DNA of 64,000 nucleotides from Mycocentrospora acerina. Lineage: Eukaryota; Ascomycota; Dothideomycetes; Pleosporales. Under the pieces are notes generated by a model, which was given only the letters and a program-made list of their open reading frames with translations, did no database searches and was not told the DNA's origin. The position numbers were made by a program, and so were the translations under genes. Location of the stretch: assembly GCA_022701365.1 (NCBI GenBank), contig JAKUHH010000290.1, forward strand, positions 475,417-539,416, in the 5' to 3' direction. This document shows positions 1 to 10,951 of the stretch, in pieces (the stretch's first letter is position 1; every line of letters starts with the position of its first letter).

Positions 1-3000
1 GGCACATTTTTGTATACAGACCTTGGCCCATTTCTACCCCTCCATGGTGCAAGAGAACACTACCGTCGTGGTATATTTTGATGTACGCCGCAGCTTGGTT
101 GAGGTGGACAGCAGTGGCGAAGCTAAGTCCAAATTTCGAAGGGATGAGACTTATGCCACGTTTCTTCCACCGATTCGTTGTGTTGAAATCTGCGACTTGT
201 TTCTTTCGATTTTCGTAGTCTGCTGATTGAATTATTTGTTGGAGAAGCATGGGAATGTGCCAGTCTTCGTCGATCTTCTGGAAAAAGGGTGTGTGTTGGC
301 CGGGCGTGTACAAGTTATTCCACCGAAGTTCATCCACGTCCATGTTCAGCCCATCTGCAATGTGGTGCATAATGACTTCAGAAAAATACATCCCCTGTGG
401 AGCACCAAACCCTCTGTACGCTGTATTGCTGTGGGTATTGGTCCTGCAAACATGACTCCTTAAAAATACGTTTGGGCATTCGTATGAGTTGTCGAAGTGT
501 GTCAGACATCGATCCATGACTGCTCCGCTCATATCTTGGGAGAAGCCACCGTTGTTATAGATGTCTGCTTCTAGGGCGAGCAATTTGCCCTCTTTCGATA
601 CTCCAACTTTCCAACGTGCCTGGAACGGATGTCGCTGACCACTAAGTAGCATATCTTCATCCCGATTGAGCATTATCCGCACAGGTCTCTTTTCTTTTTT
701 AGCAGCAATTGCAGCGTATACAGCAAAGGGGACACTGCGAGATTCTTTGCCTCCAAATCCTCCCCCTAATCGCTTCACGCGACTGTTGACACGATTACTA
801 GGTATACCTAGAACCGAGCTTACGAATTCCTGTGTCTCCATAGTATTTTGCGTCGATGACCAGATCTCCATGGCCCCATCCTCTCCAAAAGGAACGGCCA
901 TTGCGGCGTTGGTCTCCAGGTAAAAGTGCTCTTGACCGCCCATTCTAGTGACACCTTCGAAGATCCGATCGCATTGGGCGAACGCTTCTTCCATCTTGTC
1001 GTCAATTGCTAATCCTTTTCTTAAAAACTTGCCATGTGCAAAGAAGGAATTGGCTGCGATGGCTTCGTCAATAGTCAAGATAGGTGAAAGAAGCTTATAA
1101 TCAACTTTGACAGCCTTTGCAGCTGCTCGAGCCTCCAAAGCTGACTCGGCATACACCATGCCGATGACTTGACCGTGAGACAAGACTTCTTCTTTAGCAA
1201 AGAACGGTTCATCTTTCTTGATCGAGCCCCATATGTTTGCATCTTCTCGAATACTATTCCAATCGATGTACCCAACCACCCCAGGCATACTCAGCGCTGG
1301 TTGATAGTCAACGCTGAGAATCTTTGCATGAGCCTTGCTAGACATGACCAGTCCACCAAAAAGCTCTCGATCAAGACGCGGCATATCATCTACATACTCT
1401 GCCTCGCCAGTACACTGTTTCAACGCTGAGAGGTGAGCGACTTGTTTGCCTACAATGCGTTGTTCGTGAGGATTGAAGTCATCTCGGGTACCACTGGAGA
1501 TGGCACGGTGAATTTGCTCTACAACCTGTTCATCGACATTGCCTAGGCCAAACTCAGCTGCTGACTCGTGCCAAAAGCGGAAGAACAGCGAGAGGGCCAA
1601 GGTTTTGCGGTAGTCGGCCATGCCACCCGGAACACTGTATGGGAGATCAAAATCTTCGAGTATTGCGGTAAGAGCAGCATCTAAAGATTCCGAATGAAAC
1701 CATTGTTTGCCAAGAAGAGCTTGTTGAGTTTTCGGCGAGTCTTTTGTCGTAGGTGCCATGCCACCGTATACCAGACAGACATCTTCCACAAGTCCTTCTG
1801 AATCGAGCCTTACACGAAATGCAGCTGTGACAATAGCGATATCATCATCCTTCCTCTTCGCCTGCTTATACGCCTTGAACACTTCTCTAGAATTTTGAAG
1901 AGCAAGCGGGATCCGAATGCGGTAAAGAATTGTATCAGAGGGCAGACTCGTTGTCCGATATGCGACAAAGAATTTCGACATCGGGACAAGCATGACACCG
2001 TCTCTCTTGTTGATAGTCTCAAGTATCGCGCCTGCAGCCAACAGAACAGGATTCGCGTCAGAAATAGGCGACGCTGTTGCAATGTTGCCCGCAAGAGACG
2101 CAACATTCCGGATTTGGCGGCCAGCAAAGTACCGAAGTTGTTTACGCAAAGCATCCAGTACCATAGCGCGTTTGCCCAGCTTAGCGTAAACTTCTTTGCA
2201 AATCGCCTCCAGCTCAGTCAGCGGGGTATTGGCTGCAATGGTGAGTTCTTTTGCAGTTTCGAGCTCTGCATCCGATGTGAGTGTGGTGCAATTAATTTCT
2301 GCAATATCCGACACATATACAGAGACAGCAAAATTAATATCTTTGAACCGAACCTCAATCTGTACTTCACTGGCACCACCAACCAGCTTTGCGGACGGAT
2401 ATGCATCTTTTATTTCGATTAGTTGTCCCAATGTAGTGGGTTTAAACCAAACCCTCTTTTCATTTCCATAGCAAACAGGTTTCTGTTCATGCCTCCAAAG
2501 CGCTGGTGGGAAAATGAGTTCCGTTTCTGGCATGTACTCCTTGAACGCTATGTTTGGTATACCGTGTTGTGACGGAGCATGTGAGACGTCGAGTGAGGAA
2601 GAAATTTTGGATTCAACGGCCGTGTTGTGCTCTTTACTTTTGAGAGGTTTTGCGTAGGCGGCTCCGCTCAGGTCGTGGTCATAAGCTGGCTCTTTGTCCG
2701 TATCAAGGATAGATATAACATGTTCGTCGTCAGAGATTGTAGCTAGTTCTGAGGGCGGCGAAGAAGAATATGACGTGACGTTATTCGAGCTACTATCAGA
2801 AGATGAAACTCGACAACAACCACCTGGCCGTCCACAAGAAAGTTTTGAAGGGTCCTTAAGACCATGGGTCTTGACAGTGATGAAGTCTTTCTCAAGCAAT
2901 TCCGAGCCCACATCGATCAACTCATCATCCTCAGCCAGTTGGCCTTTCAAGTCTTCTGTAACAAATGTTTTTGCAGCCTGGAGAATTGGCTTGTACCCTG

Positions 3001-3571
3001 TACATCGGCAAAGATTCCCATCTAGGTGCCCTTCCATCTCAATATCCCGCGCAGTCAAATGGAACTTCTGCGTTTCAGAGTCATATGAGTTCCTCACTAT
3101 TGCGTATAAGCTCATTACGATACCTGGAGTACAAAATCCGCATTGGCTCCCATGAAGCTTTGATATTCTCTCTTGCAGTGGATGTGGTTTGTCCACACTG
3201 CCAATACCTTCCACTGTGATGACATGTTTTCCATCGATTCCTATCAGAGGAAACAGGCACGCGTTTACGGATAAATGTTTGATCTTTCTTCTCTTTGACT
3301 GTTGCTCTGCGATTTGCAGTACCACCGTACAAGCCCCACAACCGCCTTCGCCACATCCCAACTTCGTACCCTTGAGATGTGACTGTGCGCGAATGTAGTC
3401 AAGCAGTGTCCAATCCGGATTGGGATTGCTGATAATGGTCCTCCTCCCATTGATGTAGCAAGTGATGTCTGGTGTTCTGTATGTCGTTGTAATGAGTGGT
3501 GTCAGCGCTTCAATAGCGGACAGCGATCGACCCGAAACCGCGGTCGTGGGGGGAGGGATTGGCAAAGCCAT
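1..3571 (-). CDS. XDH: Xanthine dehydrogenase, 3' end cut off by the window start
   Basis: This molybdenum hydroxylase oxidises hypoxanthine and xanthine to urate in purine breakdown, in the cytosol or peroxisome. One uninterrupted frame of about 1190 codons runs from the ATG at 3571 to the window edge. In order there is an N-terminal 2Fe-2S domain (motif CGEGGCGACTV), a second 2Fe-2S domain (GSQCGFCTPG, then GNLCRCTGYKPI), an FAD domain (LVGGASEV, then AGRQIRNVASLAGNI), and the start of the molybdopterin domain (GGGFGGKESRS and GGVEMGQGLYTKM). The frame ends just after the last motif, so by comparison with animal enzymes roughly 290 residues, including the catalytic Glu, lie outside. A Ser-rich and acidic linker of more than 100 residues separates the iron-sulphur and FAD parts. 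No intron is needed. A GATA-factor-like site (AGATAA on the minus strand, 3599-3604) lies just upstream, which would suit nitrogen regulation but is weak evidence. Confidence 0.96.
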   Translation of the reverse strand, partial: MALPIPPPTTAVSGRSLSAIEALTPLITTTYRTPDITCYINGRRTIISNPNPDWTLLDYIRAQSHLKGTKLGCGEGGCGACTVVLQIAEQQSKRRKIKHLSVNACLFPLIGIDGKHVITVEGIGSVDKPHPLQERISKLHGSQCGFCTPGIVMSLYAIVRNSYDSETQKFHLTARDIEMEGHLDGNLCRCTGYKPILQAAKTFVTEDLKGQLAEDDELIDVGSELLEKDFITVKTHGLKDPSKLSCGRPGGCCRVSSSDSSSNNVTSYSSSPPSELATISDDEHVISILDTDKEPAYDHDLSGAAYAKPLKSKEHNTAVESKISSSLDVSHAPSQHGIPNIAFKEYMPETELIFPPALWRHEQKPVCYGNEKRVWFKPTTLGQLIEIKDAYPSAKLVGGASEVQIEVRFKDINFAVSVYVSDIAEINCTTLTSDAELETAKELTIAANTPLTELEAICKEVYAKLGKRAMVLDALRKQLRYFAGRQIRNVASLAGNIATASPISDANPVLLAAGAILETINKRDGVMLVPMSKFFVAYRTTSLPSDTILYRIRIPLALQNSREVFKAYKQAKRKDDDIAIVTAAFRVRLDSEGLVEDVCLVYGGMAPTTKDSPKTQQALLGKQWFHSESLDAALTAILEDFDLPYSVPGGMADYRKTLALSLFFRFWHESAAEFGLGNVDEQVVEQIHRAISSGTRDDFNPHEQRIVGKQVAHLSALKQCTGEAEYVDDMPRLDRELFGGLVMSSKAHAKILSVDYQPALSMPGVVGYIDWNSIREDANIWGSIKKDEPFFAKEEVLSHGQVIGMVYAESALEARAAAKAVKVDYKLLSPILTIDEAIAANSFFAHGKFLRKGLAIDDKMEEAFAQCDRIFEGVTRMGGQEHFYLETNAAMAVPFGEDGAMEIWSSTQNTMETQEFVSSVLGIPSNRVNSRVKRLGGGFGGKESRSVPFAVYAAIAAKKEKRPVRIMLNRDEDMLLSGQRHPFQARWKVGVSKEGKLLALEADIYNNGGFSQDMSGAVMDRCLTHFDNSYECPNVFLRSHVCRTNTHSNTAYRGFGAPQGMYFSEVIMHHIADGLNMDVDELRWNNLYTPGQHTPFFQKIDEDWHIPMLLQQIIQSADYENRKKQVADFNTTNRWKKRGISLIPSKFGLSFATAVHLNQAAAYIKIYHDGSVLLHHGGVEMGQGLYTKMC

Positions 3572-4260
3572 GGCAGTTGTCAAACTTTGTGAAGGCGATT
3601 ATCTCTTTTGAGAAATATCTGCAGTAGTTGAATTTGAGAAAAGCTCAAAGATATAGCTTAGTTGAGCGATTGTGGCAACCCCTCAGCGGCTTCTATGCCT
3701 AACGTAACTCAATCGCTGATTGGAGGGTCGTGGAGGGCCATCGCCCCACAGTTTCCCCACACTTCGAAGTTTCCCGATGCAGGTACATCAATCCAAGATC
3801 GCCGCCCTTTCCCATTTCTGCCGTGAGTATCAATAATAGCAAGTTTCCGATCACATCCGGCACTCGAATTGAGAGTTCTTGGTTAGTATGGTGACAAAAT
3901 GCTTCAGTTGTTAAGTTTTCCCTGTAATTTTTAGTGAAAGTGTTAGACAACAATATAAATATTCCAGCTATAACAACACAAGGGTCGATGTTTTTGTACT
4001 TCCAGAAAGTTTCGGTGTACAATCTCAAGAAAGGAAACGTTGATTTGGTCAAAAGCCTGATCCTAATTCAAAAATTATGTAGTACATAATTTTCGACATC
4101 TTTGACAAATATTAAAACCCAACGTCACGTTGTAAACTTGATCAGATTCACTATTATTTATTCAGGAGTTGCGAGACAGAAGCTGGTTGATAGACTTGGA
4201 TTGAATCAAACTTGAAATGACATCATAAGCGTCGTCACAAGCAATAAAGTAAATTACAAT
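3572..4260. other. Intergenic region between patatin-like gene and XDH
   Basis: About 690 bases lie between the stop of the patatin-like gene and the XDH start, both read leftwards. The part from 4080 to 4260 is AT-rich. A 117-codon minus-strand frame at 3699-4052 has no recognisable domain and is probably chance. The XDH promoter must lie here. Confidence 0.6.
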
Positions 4261-6439
4261 CTATATACTGGCCATCAAGGCTTGGGCGCACTCACTAATT
4301 GAACTGTCTTGATCCTTGATATATTGCTTCGTCATATCCAAAAGATCTTGGAGCGCAGCTATATCATCAAGCTCACCAAGCTTTTTGAAGTCATCCAAGT
4401 GAACAACATCGGTTGGGCCTGAGAAAAATCCGCCTGGTTTGTGCTCTACCCATTCTGGTATTTCCTCGCCGATATTCAATCTCCAATACTTCTTTCCTAA
4501 AGGCTTGGGTGCGAAGGCATTAATTAAAGCACGGAAGAGTATGTGGATGATTTGTGTGTTAGTTGCGATGGAAGATAGGGCCCCCGCAGTTGATACGACG
4601 TTAGTCACTCCAGGTTCAGGAAGCGGCTGGTTGGCTCCAATACCAGTACCAATACTGAGGAAGCAGCTGGTGCTTCGTGCTGGTCCAAATACAGCAAGCA
4701 ATTCTGTCCAAAGCCTGCTCAATGTTAGATTGTAATAAACAGTGGGATGTCCTTGCATATCGTACCATCCCAATGGGTTGTTAGCACCTAAACCGCCATC
4801 AACCAGTGTATAATCACCGATTTTCATGGGGGCAAAGTAAGTTGGGGCTGCACTTGTTGCACGAGCAGCCTCCCAAAGCTTGATCTCGGGAAGTACAGAG
4901 ATTTCCTGTGGGTTGACGTAGGATCGCAAGAAAAGAGGTGCCCTATTATTTGGGCCGTCACTACGCACTGCCATCACAAAGCTGTATACTGTTAGTAGTC
5001 TTTGGTTTCGAGTAGGGATGTCGAAGCCACCCACACTTTGCAGGCGTTCTTAGCATTTTCACTCTCGTCGAGCATCTTGACATCCTCGCTTCCCAACTTT
5101 TCCCTAATAATATCCTTCACCACCTGCTCGAGAAGACTAGCGTCGTAGTATGAGCCCTTCAAGATTAGGTCCGCATCCTTACCTAGCCTCGAACTTTTAA
5201 AGACAGTCGTCATGAATAGTTGATATTTCTGGATACATTCATCGATGGTCATCTTTAGGCGGCCAAGCATTATAGCAATCAAGCTGTGAGAGTTACTATG
5301 CGTACTTTATCACATAATTGCAATCTAGCTTACCCTCCAGTACTAGTTCCTCCGATCATATCGAACACATCGCAAGGATTTTGTCCTGGAGTTAACTTGT
5401 TCATTACTGCACGCAAGAGATACAGCGATGCCAGACCCCGAACGCCTCCGCCATCTCAAGGCCACATTAGCTATGCTTACCAAGCGGTATTAGACCGACT
5501 TACCTAGGGAAAGAACACGCAATGGCCGATCACTTCTGGAGCTAAATGCATCCGCACGGAAAAGATTTTCAGGCAAAGTTGGTTTGAATGCAGTATTAGT
5601 CTGCATGTTGACTTCGTGAATTGTCTCCTGGATGCTCTGGACCTGAGAAATAACCGTGGAGTATGGAACAGGTTCGCGCTCGACTTTGACTCAGGTTAAC
5701 ATGTACCTTGAACAAGCAAAGGCATATTGTGACCCACATTCTGTATTACCAACCTCGATAAAAAGGAAGCCTGAACGAGCCGCTATCTTCCAGGATCCGA
5801 ATCTTGTGCATAAGCGGACAGCAATCACATTGCCATCCTTTTAGACACAAATAATGAGTTTTAATCTCTAAAGCAGAATTGGTGTTTGCGTACCTCAAGC
5901 GAGTGAAGAAGATCGTGGTCTTCGTCGAACTCCCGACCATCTTTCTGAGACAGTGAATTAGCTGAAACACACTACACTCAACTACTGTTTGCTCACCCAA
6001 CCATAATCGTCTGTGAGAAATCGATTACGGTGGCTCTTCCAGACAAGCGCAATGCCATCTTTAACTCGAGGAGATGTTGAATACTCGTCTTCCAGAATCG
6101 CTAGCTCGAACCAAGTCCAGTTGCCCGCTGAAGGGTTATCGGCGAAGCCTTGATCGTGTGATTCGGCAAAGAGTTTGAGTCTATCGATGCGCCGGATGGT
6201 ATTGATATTAAGAGGCTGAACGAATTAGTCGCCACCAGGACAAAATTAAGAAAATTTGAAAGTTCTCCTTGGAAACGTACTGGCGACTGGAACCAAATTT
6301 CCGCAAGAATACTTTCATCTGTAGACTCCAACTCAAGCTCACGTGATGATGAGACGATGTATTGACCTTGATCAACGTTTGCTTTCTGGGGAGGGAAGTT
6401 TCCTAGTGCCTTAACATCTTCGAGCAATAAATTAGACAT
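4261..6439 (-). CDS. Patatin-like phospholipase, 8 exons
   Basis: Predicted lipid acyl hydrolase with a Ser-Asp dyad. I join exons 6439-6281, 6215-5997, 5944-5894, 5837-5754, 5642-5504, 5454-5334, 5283-5035 and 4981-4261 into about 580 residues; all junctions keep frame. The patatin core begins in exon 5/6 with the oxyanion loop LSLDGGGVRG split by an intron, followed by the nucleophile motif IGGTSTGG and the catalytic Asp in VDGGLGANNP in the last exon, so the active site looks complete. The roughly 220 residues before the core carry an unassigned region (motifs WFELAILEDEYS and VIAVRLCTRFGSWKI) that also precedes patatin cores in other fungal proteins as far as I recall. Several introns show CTAAC branch sites. 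The start at 6439 is chosen over an in-frame ATG at 6466. Substrate is unknown. Confidence 0.85.
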
Positions 6440-8869
6440 TGTTGATGAGTTGTGAATTGGAATCAAGGTTAGATTAAAGTCATCTTGACAGCAGCTGATG
6501 GCCGGTAATTCTTATAGTTCCCAACCCACTCCCACCGCCGGACACGACGCATGCCTCACCGGCGCGACGTAGTCTTGATCAAACAAGCTTTTGGAACGAT
6601 AGCTGAGCATCACTTCTTTGATAGATATTGAGTAAGCTGATATCATAAAAATCTCAGCAGGCTGCCTTAAACAAAATCCGCGGTGAGCGTGGCGCTCGAT
6701 TGATTGCGTCGGAAGCTGAGAATGCACGATTAGAAAGAAGCTTCCTAAATGGACACGTTTGCACGCTTTCTATAAAGGGGATAAGTAAGTAGCCCAATTT
6801 GAAAGAGCAAGCCAAGATCGCGATACAGGTCTAGAGCCACTACGTCATATATCCACCATTCGTTCTGACCCTTGTTACAAGCTGAAAGTGTACGAACGTC
6901 ATTGAGACTTAGGCTGAAAGCCTGTGGGTGTCTCACGGGATTTGCCTTTGTTTGACCTCCACAAAACTACTTAGAAGGAGGGTGTGGCTGGCTGCGGAGA
7001 AGCGATTAACTTTCAGCTTGAACCAATCGTTATCGATTATGCCCCACGATGCATCGCTTGGATTACATTTACGACTAGTAAATTCTGGCCTGATGGCCAT
7101 GTGAGTTACATTCGGTTCCTGCATACTACACTTTGCTGTCATAATCCAACAGTTACTTATAAGCGTTGAGGACAGCCTCTCCTGAAGTAAGAAACTGCTA
7201 TTAAGATCCCTGCATCTGTACGACCCATTCGCAGATGGTAGATGGACAATCACATCCCTAAATCTTTGGATGCCATGATCAGTTACTTGCTCGGCCATGA
7301 AACCTGAATCTCAGTGGTAAATTTATAGAGTATGACTTTTCCAACGTAACACACTTAGGTTGAAACATTTATTCTCAAATTCTATCTAAAATAGCATAAA
7401 TATGGGTGGATCTAATTGTTGATCGTGTAATAAGCCGTCTCTCAGCTTCCAAATTTCACATAGACCTGGACGTATTTTTTAATCTTCTCCTTATTTCTAT
7501 GTCCTCTTTTCGTCGCAGCAATATACACTATCCGTTTTTACCATTCGCCTTTCATTCGACAGCGTGCCGCTTGCAGCAAAGTTGTCTTCCGCTCTCTATC
7601 ATCCTACTCATACACTTCTCCTCTAGTAAATAATTCATGAACGCTAGACATGATCTTTATACAATTTCTCCTACATAATAAGTTTATCATCAATTTAGCA
7701 TTCTTCTTGGTTGTGATTTAATAATATAGACGAAATAACGACAACGGTGGAGACTGTCAGGGTCACAGCATTACTGCGAAAAAGTACTTTCTAGAACTAA
7801 TTCTGGATAGGAAGACAGTTGGCTCTTAAGCCAGCCATTTTCGTGGAGATAAATAATTGAAGATGGCTGGACAGGCAGAGAACCGTAGGCAGAAATGGGG
7901 AATATGATCCCACAAGTAATAAGCTCGATGAAGACTCCTTTGCATATTGAAAACAAATTCAAGTCATATTTTGCTCAATTCATATCATATTTATAATCCT
8001 ACCTTTTAGCGCTTCTGTCTCTTTACCAACTTTCACCTGAGAAAAAGACATGATCAGCTGGTAGGCTACCTAATGATCGAAATCTTTGGCGAATTTTCTT
8101 GGAGCACATCGACTTATGGATCTCTTTACTCCAAAGAAAAGTGCTACTCTTCTCTTGCATCGTCAAGCTGACTTTGAGGGAGCCATGCCGGTGTAAATAT
8201 TTTATCCTTTAATTGTTTGCATCTTCCTGTCCACCACTATCCTTTTCAAATACTTCTCTACGCCTAACTCTTAATAGCTTTTACAATAACTTCTTTATCA
8301 AAAGAACTATAAAATTAATCCTCATTCTCTTTTCAAGTTGCAGAAGCCTAGATCAACTGTGCAAGTGCATTTTCTTCTTCACATCTGGTTGAAACTTTTT
8401 TTGTTACGTTTTGTCTGAAATATGCTTACCTTGCTCAGATCTTTGGATAGATACGTTCTTTCTCAGCAGTGAGGCAGAGCAGTTGAAATGACACAGCTAC
8501 TTAGAGAGGACACGAGTAGTAGGAAAGATCTTTTTTAATAATAAAAAAAAGTAATGTTTGTAGTTTTCTGTTAATTCATAAATCCGTATAATTTGTAATG
8601 ATGCAATCTCTCTCAGATATCATATCCTGTTACCCCTTTTATTTAATTTAAAACTTTTACAAAGAAATGATACGGAATTATCACCTCCCGACTCCAAAAA
8701 TGCGCATCATAAATACAAACTCAACGTGGTAATTTGGGGGTACGTTGATACCCAAGTTTTTCCAGTCCTCTTCTAAGCCCCTCTATCCCTGCCCGTGATC
8801 AAATCCAGACGCCGCGATTATGTGTACAACAAAAATTACAATCTACTAAAGGAGACTCGTAGAGATTCC
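6440..8869. other. Gene-poor stretch, 2.4 kb
   Basis: No gene is supported. It is moderately AT-rich, especially 7300-8800. Two minus-strand frames at 6933-7298 and 6745-6936 lie next to each other and have a protein-like composition, but the second lacks an ATG and neither matches a family I know; they could be exons or a relic. Confidence 0.5.
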
Positions 8870-10951
8870 TCACATGTCTCGCATAAATTGCTCGTAATAG
8901 TCGTCCATCCAATGTACAGCAGCCATTCCGTCCTCCCTACTACCGCTCGCAAATCGACGGACGCACCCTACATATCCGTCGGGACGTACGTTTAAGACAA
9001 CAACCTCATGTTTATCGAGACCGCCAAGCCATTTGTCCATGCATGTTTGTTTGCGAGTATCTTTGTCAGGAACATCGTCGAGGTAAAAAGTGAATGCTGA
9101 CTCGCGCAAGACGGGAGGAAGCTGTCTTAATTCGATGTTGTTTCGATTCATGTCAGTCACCAGAGAGTAAGTAAACACGCCACTGACGGGCGTGTACCTT
9201 TCAGGTAAGACGAACTGATCGTGTGGCGCAGCAAGAGGTGGTTGAACGGTATAAGAAGCGTTACCGGCAGCGGTTATGCGGCCTACGTAAGACGAGTTGC
9301 CAGATTGTTGATGACACACAGTTTCTAGGAAAGGCATCGCTACATGTATGTTGTGAACAAAAAAGTATATGCGGAACTGACCTAAGGCAGGAATATCGGT
9401 TTGAATGTCGATAGGGTTGGAATCAACAAAGCGTGTGACTTTGGCAGGGGGCAGTAGAAAGCCCGGAATAAGAGAACCACGATCCTGGCCTTTGGGTGAC
9501 TCAATGTTCAAAACGTTTTTCTCGTAGCTAACACCATACCCGCTGATGAACGCGACATTCTTTGCGAAGTTAGCCACAAGAACTTTCGAGTCGCCATGGT
9601 GGAAAGCCGCTGAATGTTCGTAGTCGAAGTCTATGAGATCTTGCGCGATCTTCTTGCGTTCCTGCTCATAGGTCTCAAGCAAGCAAGGTTTGGCGAGACC
9701 CCGAACCTCGAAATTTAGTTTCCAGGCAAGATTCCACGAATCATGCATTGAAACATTGGAACCTTGGCCGGCCTTTGGTGTATGTGTATGGCTGGCGTCA
9801 CCGGCAATGAAGACCCTTCGTTGGGCATCGGTGAACTTTGACGCGATTCTCTGACCGACTTTGTAACGACCAGTCCATTCAACGGTCCTCCACTCGAGTC
9901 TGTAGGGTTGCATGATAGCTTGTGCGCGTTTTTGCATAAACTCTTGGACATTCTGTTCCTTGCCGGCTGCTTCTGTGGAGTCTGGCCTAAGTTCAATGTA
10001 CAAACGGGTAAGTCCCCGTTCACGAGGAATCATCAACACTGTGCCTAATGCGTCAGATTGCACAACCACTTTACTCCATATGTCGGGGAAATCGGTATCA
10101 AGCACACCATCCAATACACCCCAGACATCATCGGAAGAGGCTCCTACAGGCACTGAACCAGGTATACACTTCCTTACTTTTGAGTGGGCGCCATCGCAAC
10201 CCACAATAAACCGTGTTGCAAACGACTTTTTGGTATGGCTAACGTTCTGTTGGCAATTTACTGTGAGTGGGCGGACGGACATTGGTGTGTATTCAAAATT
10301 AACAAAGGCTGTATTCCGAGAGACGACTGTGCCACGCTCTCTGAGGTCATCTTCAAATATGCCTTCAACCATGCCCTGGTGTACCAACAGGATGTATGGG
10401 TCTAGCAAATCTACTACGGGTGGGAAGTGGATCTCGCGGCCAGCGCGATAAAGTGGCTCATCTGGCGTCGACTTCCAGAACGCTATGTCGAAGACCTTGA
10501 CACCCTTGCGCAACAGAGGCTCTGCGATGCGCATCTGGCGTAGTGTTTCGATGGTCTTTGGCTGGACGGCATCGGCGCGGCCCGTATTGGTGCGGTCGGA
10601 ACGGTCGTCGATGATTCGTGTTTTGATACCGTAGCGCACAAGGTTATCGCTGGCCAAGTTAGCTCTAGCCTTCCAAACAGACATGTGCACCTACGCAAGC
10701 ATTAGACCTGCAGGCCCTGCGCCCACGACCAAGACATCGCTCATGAAACTCGAGTAGTCATCGTCTTTACCATATGAGAATTGAGAGCCCGTTTCCGTAG
10801 TGGTGGTCCTAATGCTGCTTCCGCTGCCTGACACATGCGAACGGGAATCATTGTCTACTGTCAGACCTGGCGCCATCTTGTGTAGTTTCGAAGTTGGAGG
10901 GCTAGTCGATGGGGTACGTCCCTTCATAAGACTCCATAGAGAGGGAGCCAT
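8870..10951 (-). CDS. FAD-dependent aromatic monooxygenase, phenol 2-monooxygenase type, 2 exons
   Basis: Predicted flavoprotein that hydroxylates phenolic rings using NADPH and oxygen. Exons 10951-10695 and 10649-8870 join across a 45-bp intron with a CTAAC branch site, giving about 678 residues. The dinucleotide-binding motif VLVVGAGPAGLMLA is interrupted by the intron just after its last residue. Further on are the DG motif (VGCDGAHSKVRK) and the GD motif (VFIAGDASHTHTPKAGQG), and the last 200 residues resemble the thioredoxin-like dimerisation domain of phenol hydroxylases. About 68 residues, rich in Ser and Thr, precede the flavin motif; a second in-frame ATG at 10744 would give the usual family N-terminus, so the true start is uncertain. 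Neighbours on both sides are more than 2 kb away, so no operon-like context exists. Confidence 0.9.

Noticed and set aside
3699..4052. 117-codon minus-strand frame between XDH and the patatin-like gene
   Set aside because: No domain, no splice partners and no sign of conservation that I can recognise.
9912..10451. 179-codon plus-strand frame
   Set aside because: Antisense shadow of the FAD monooxygenase, whose motifs are all in the minus frame.
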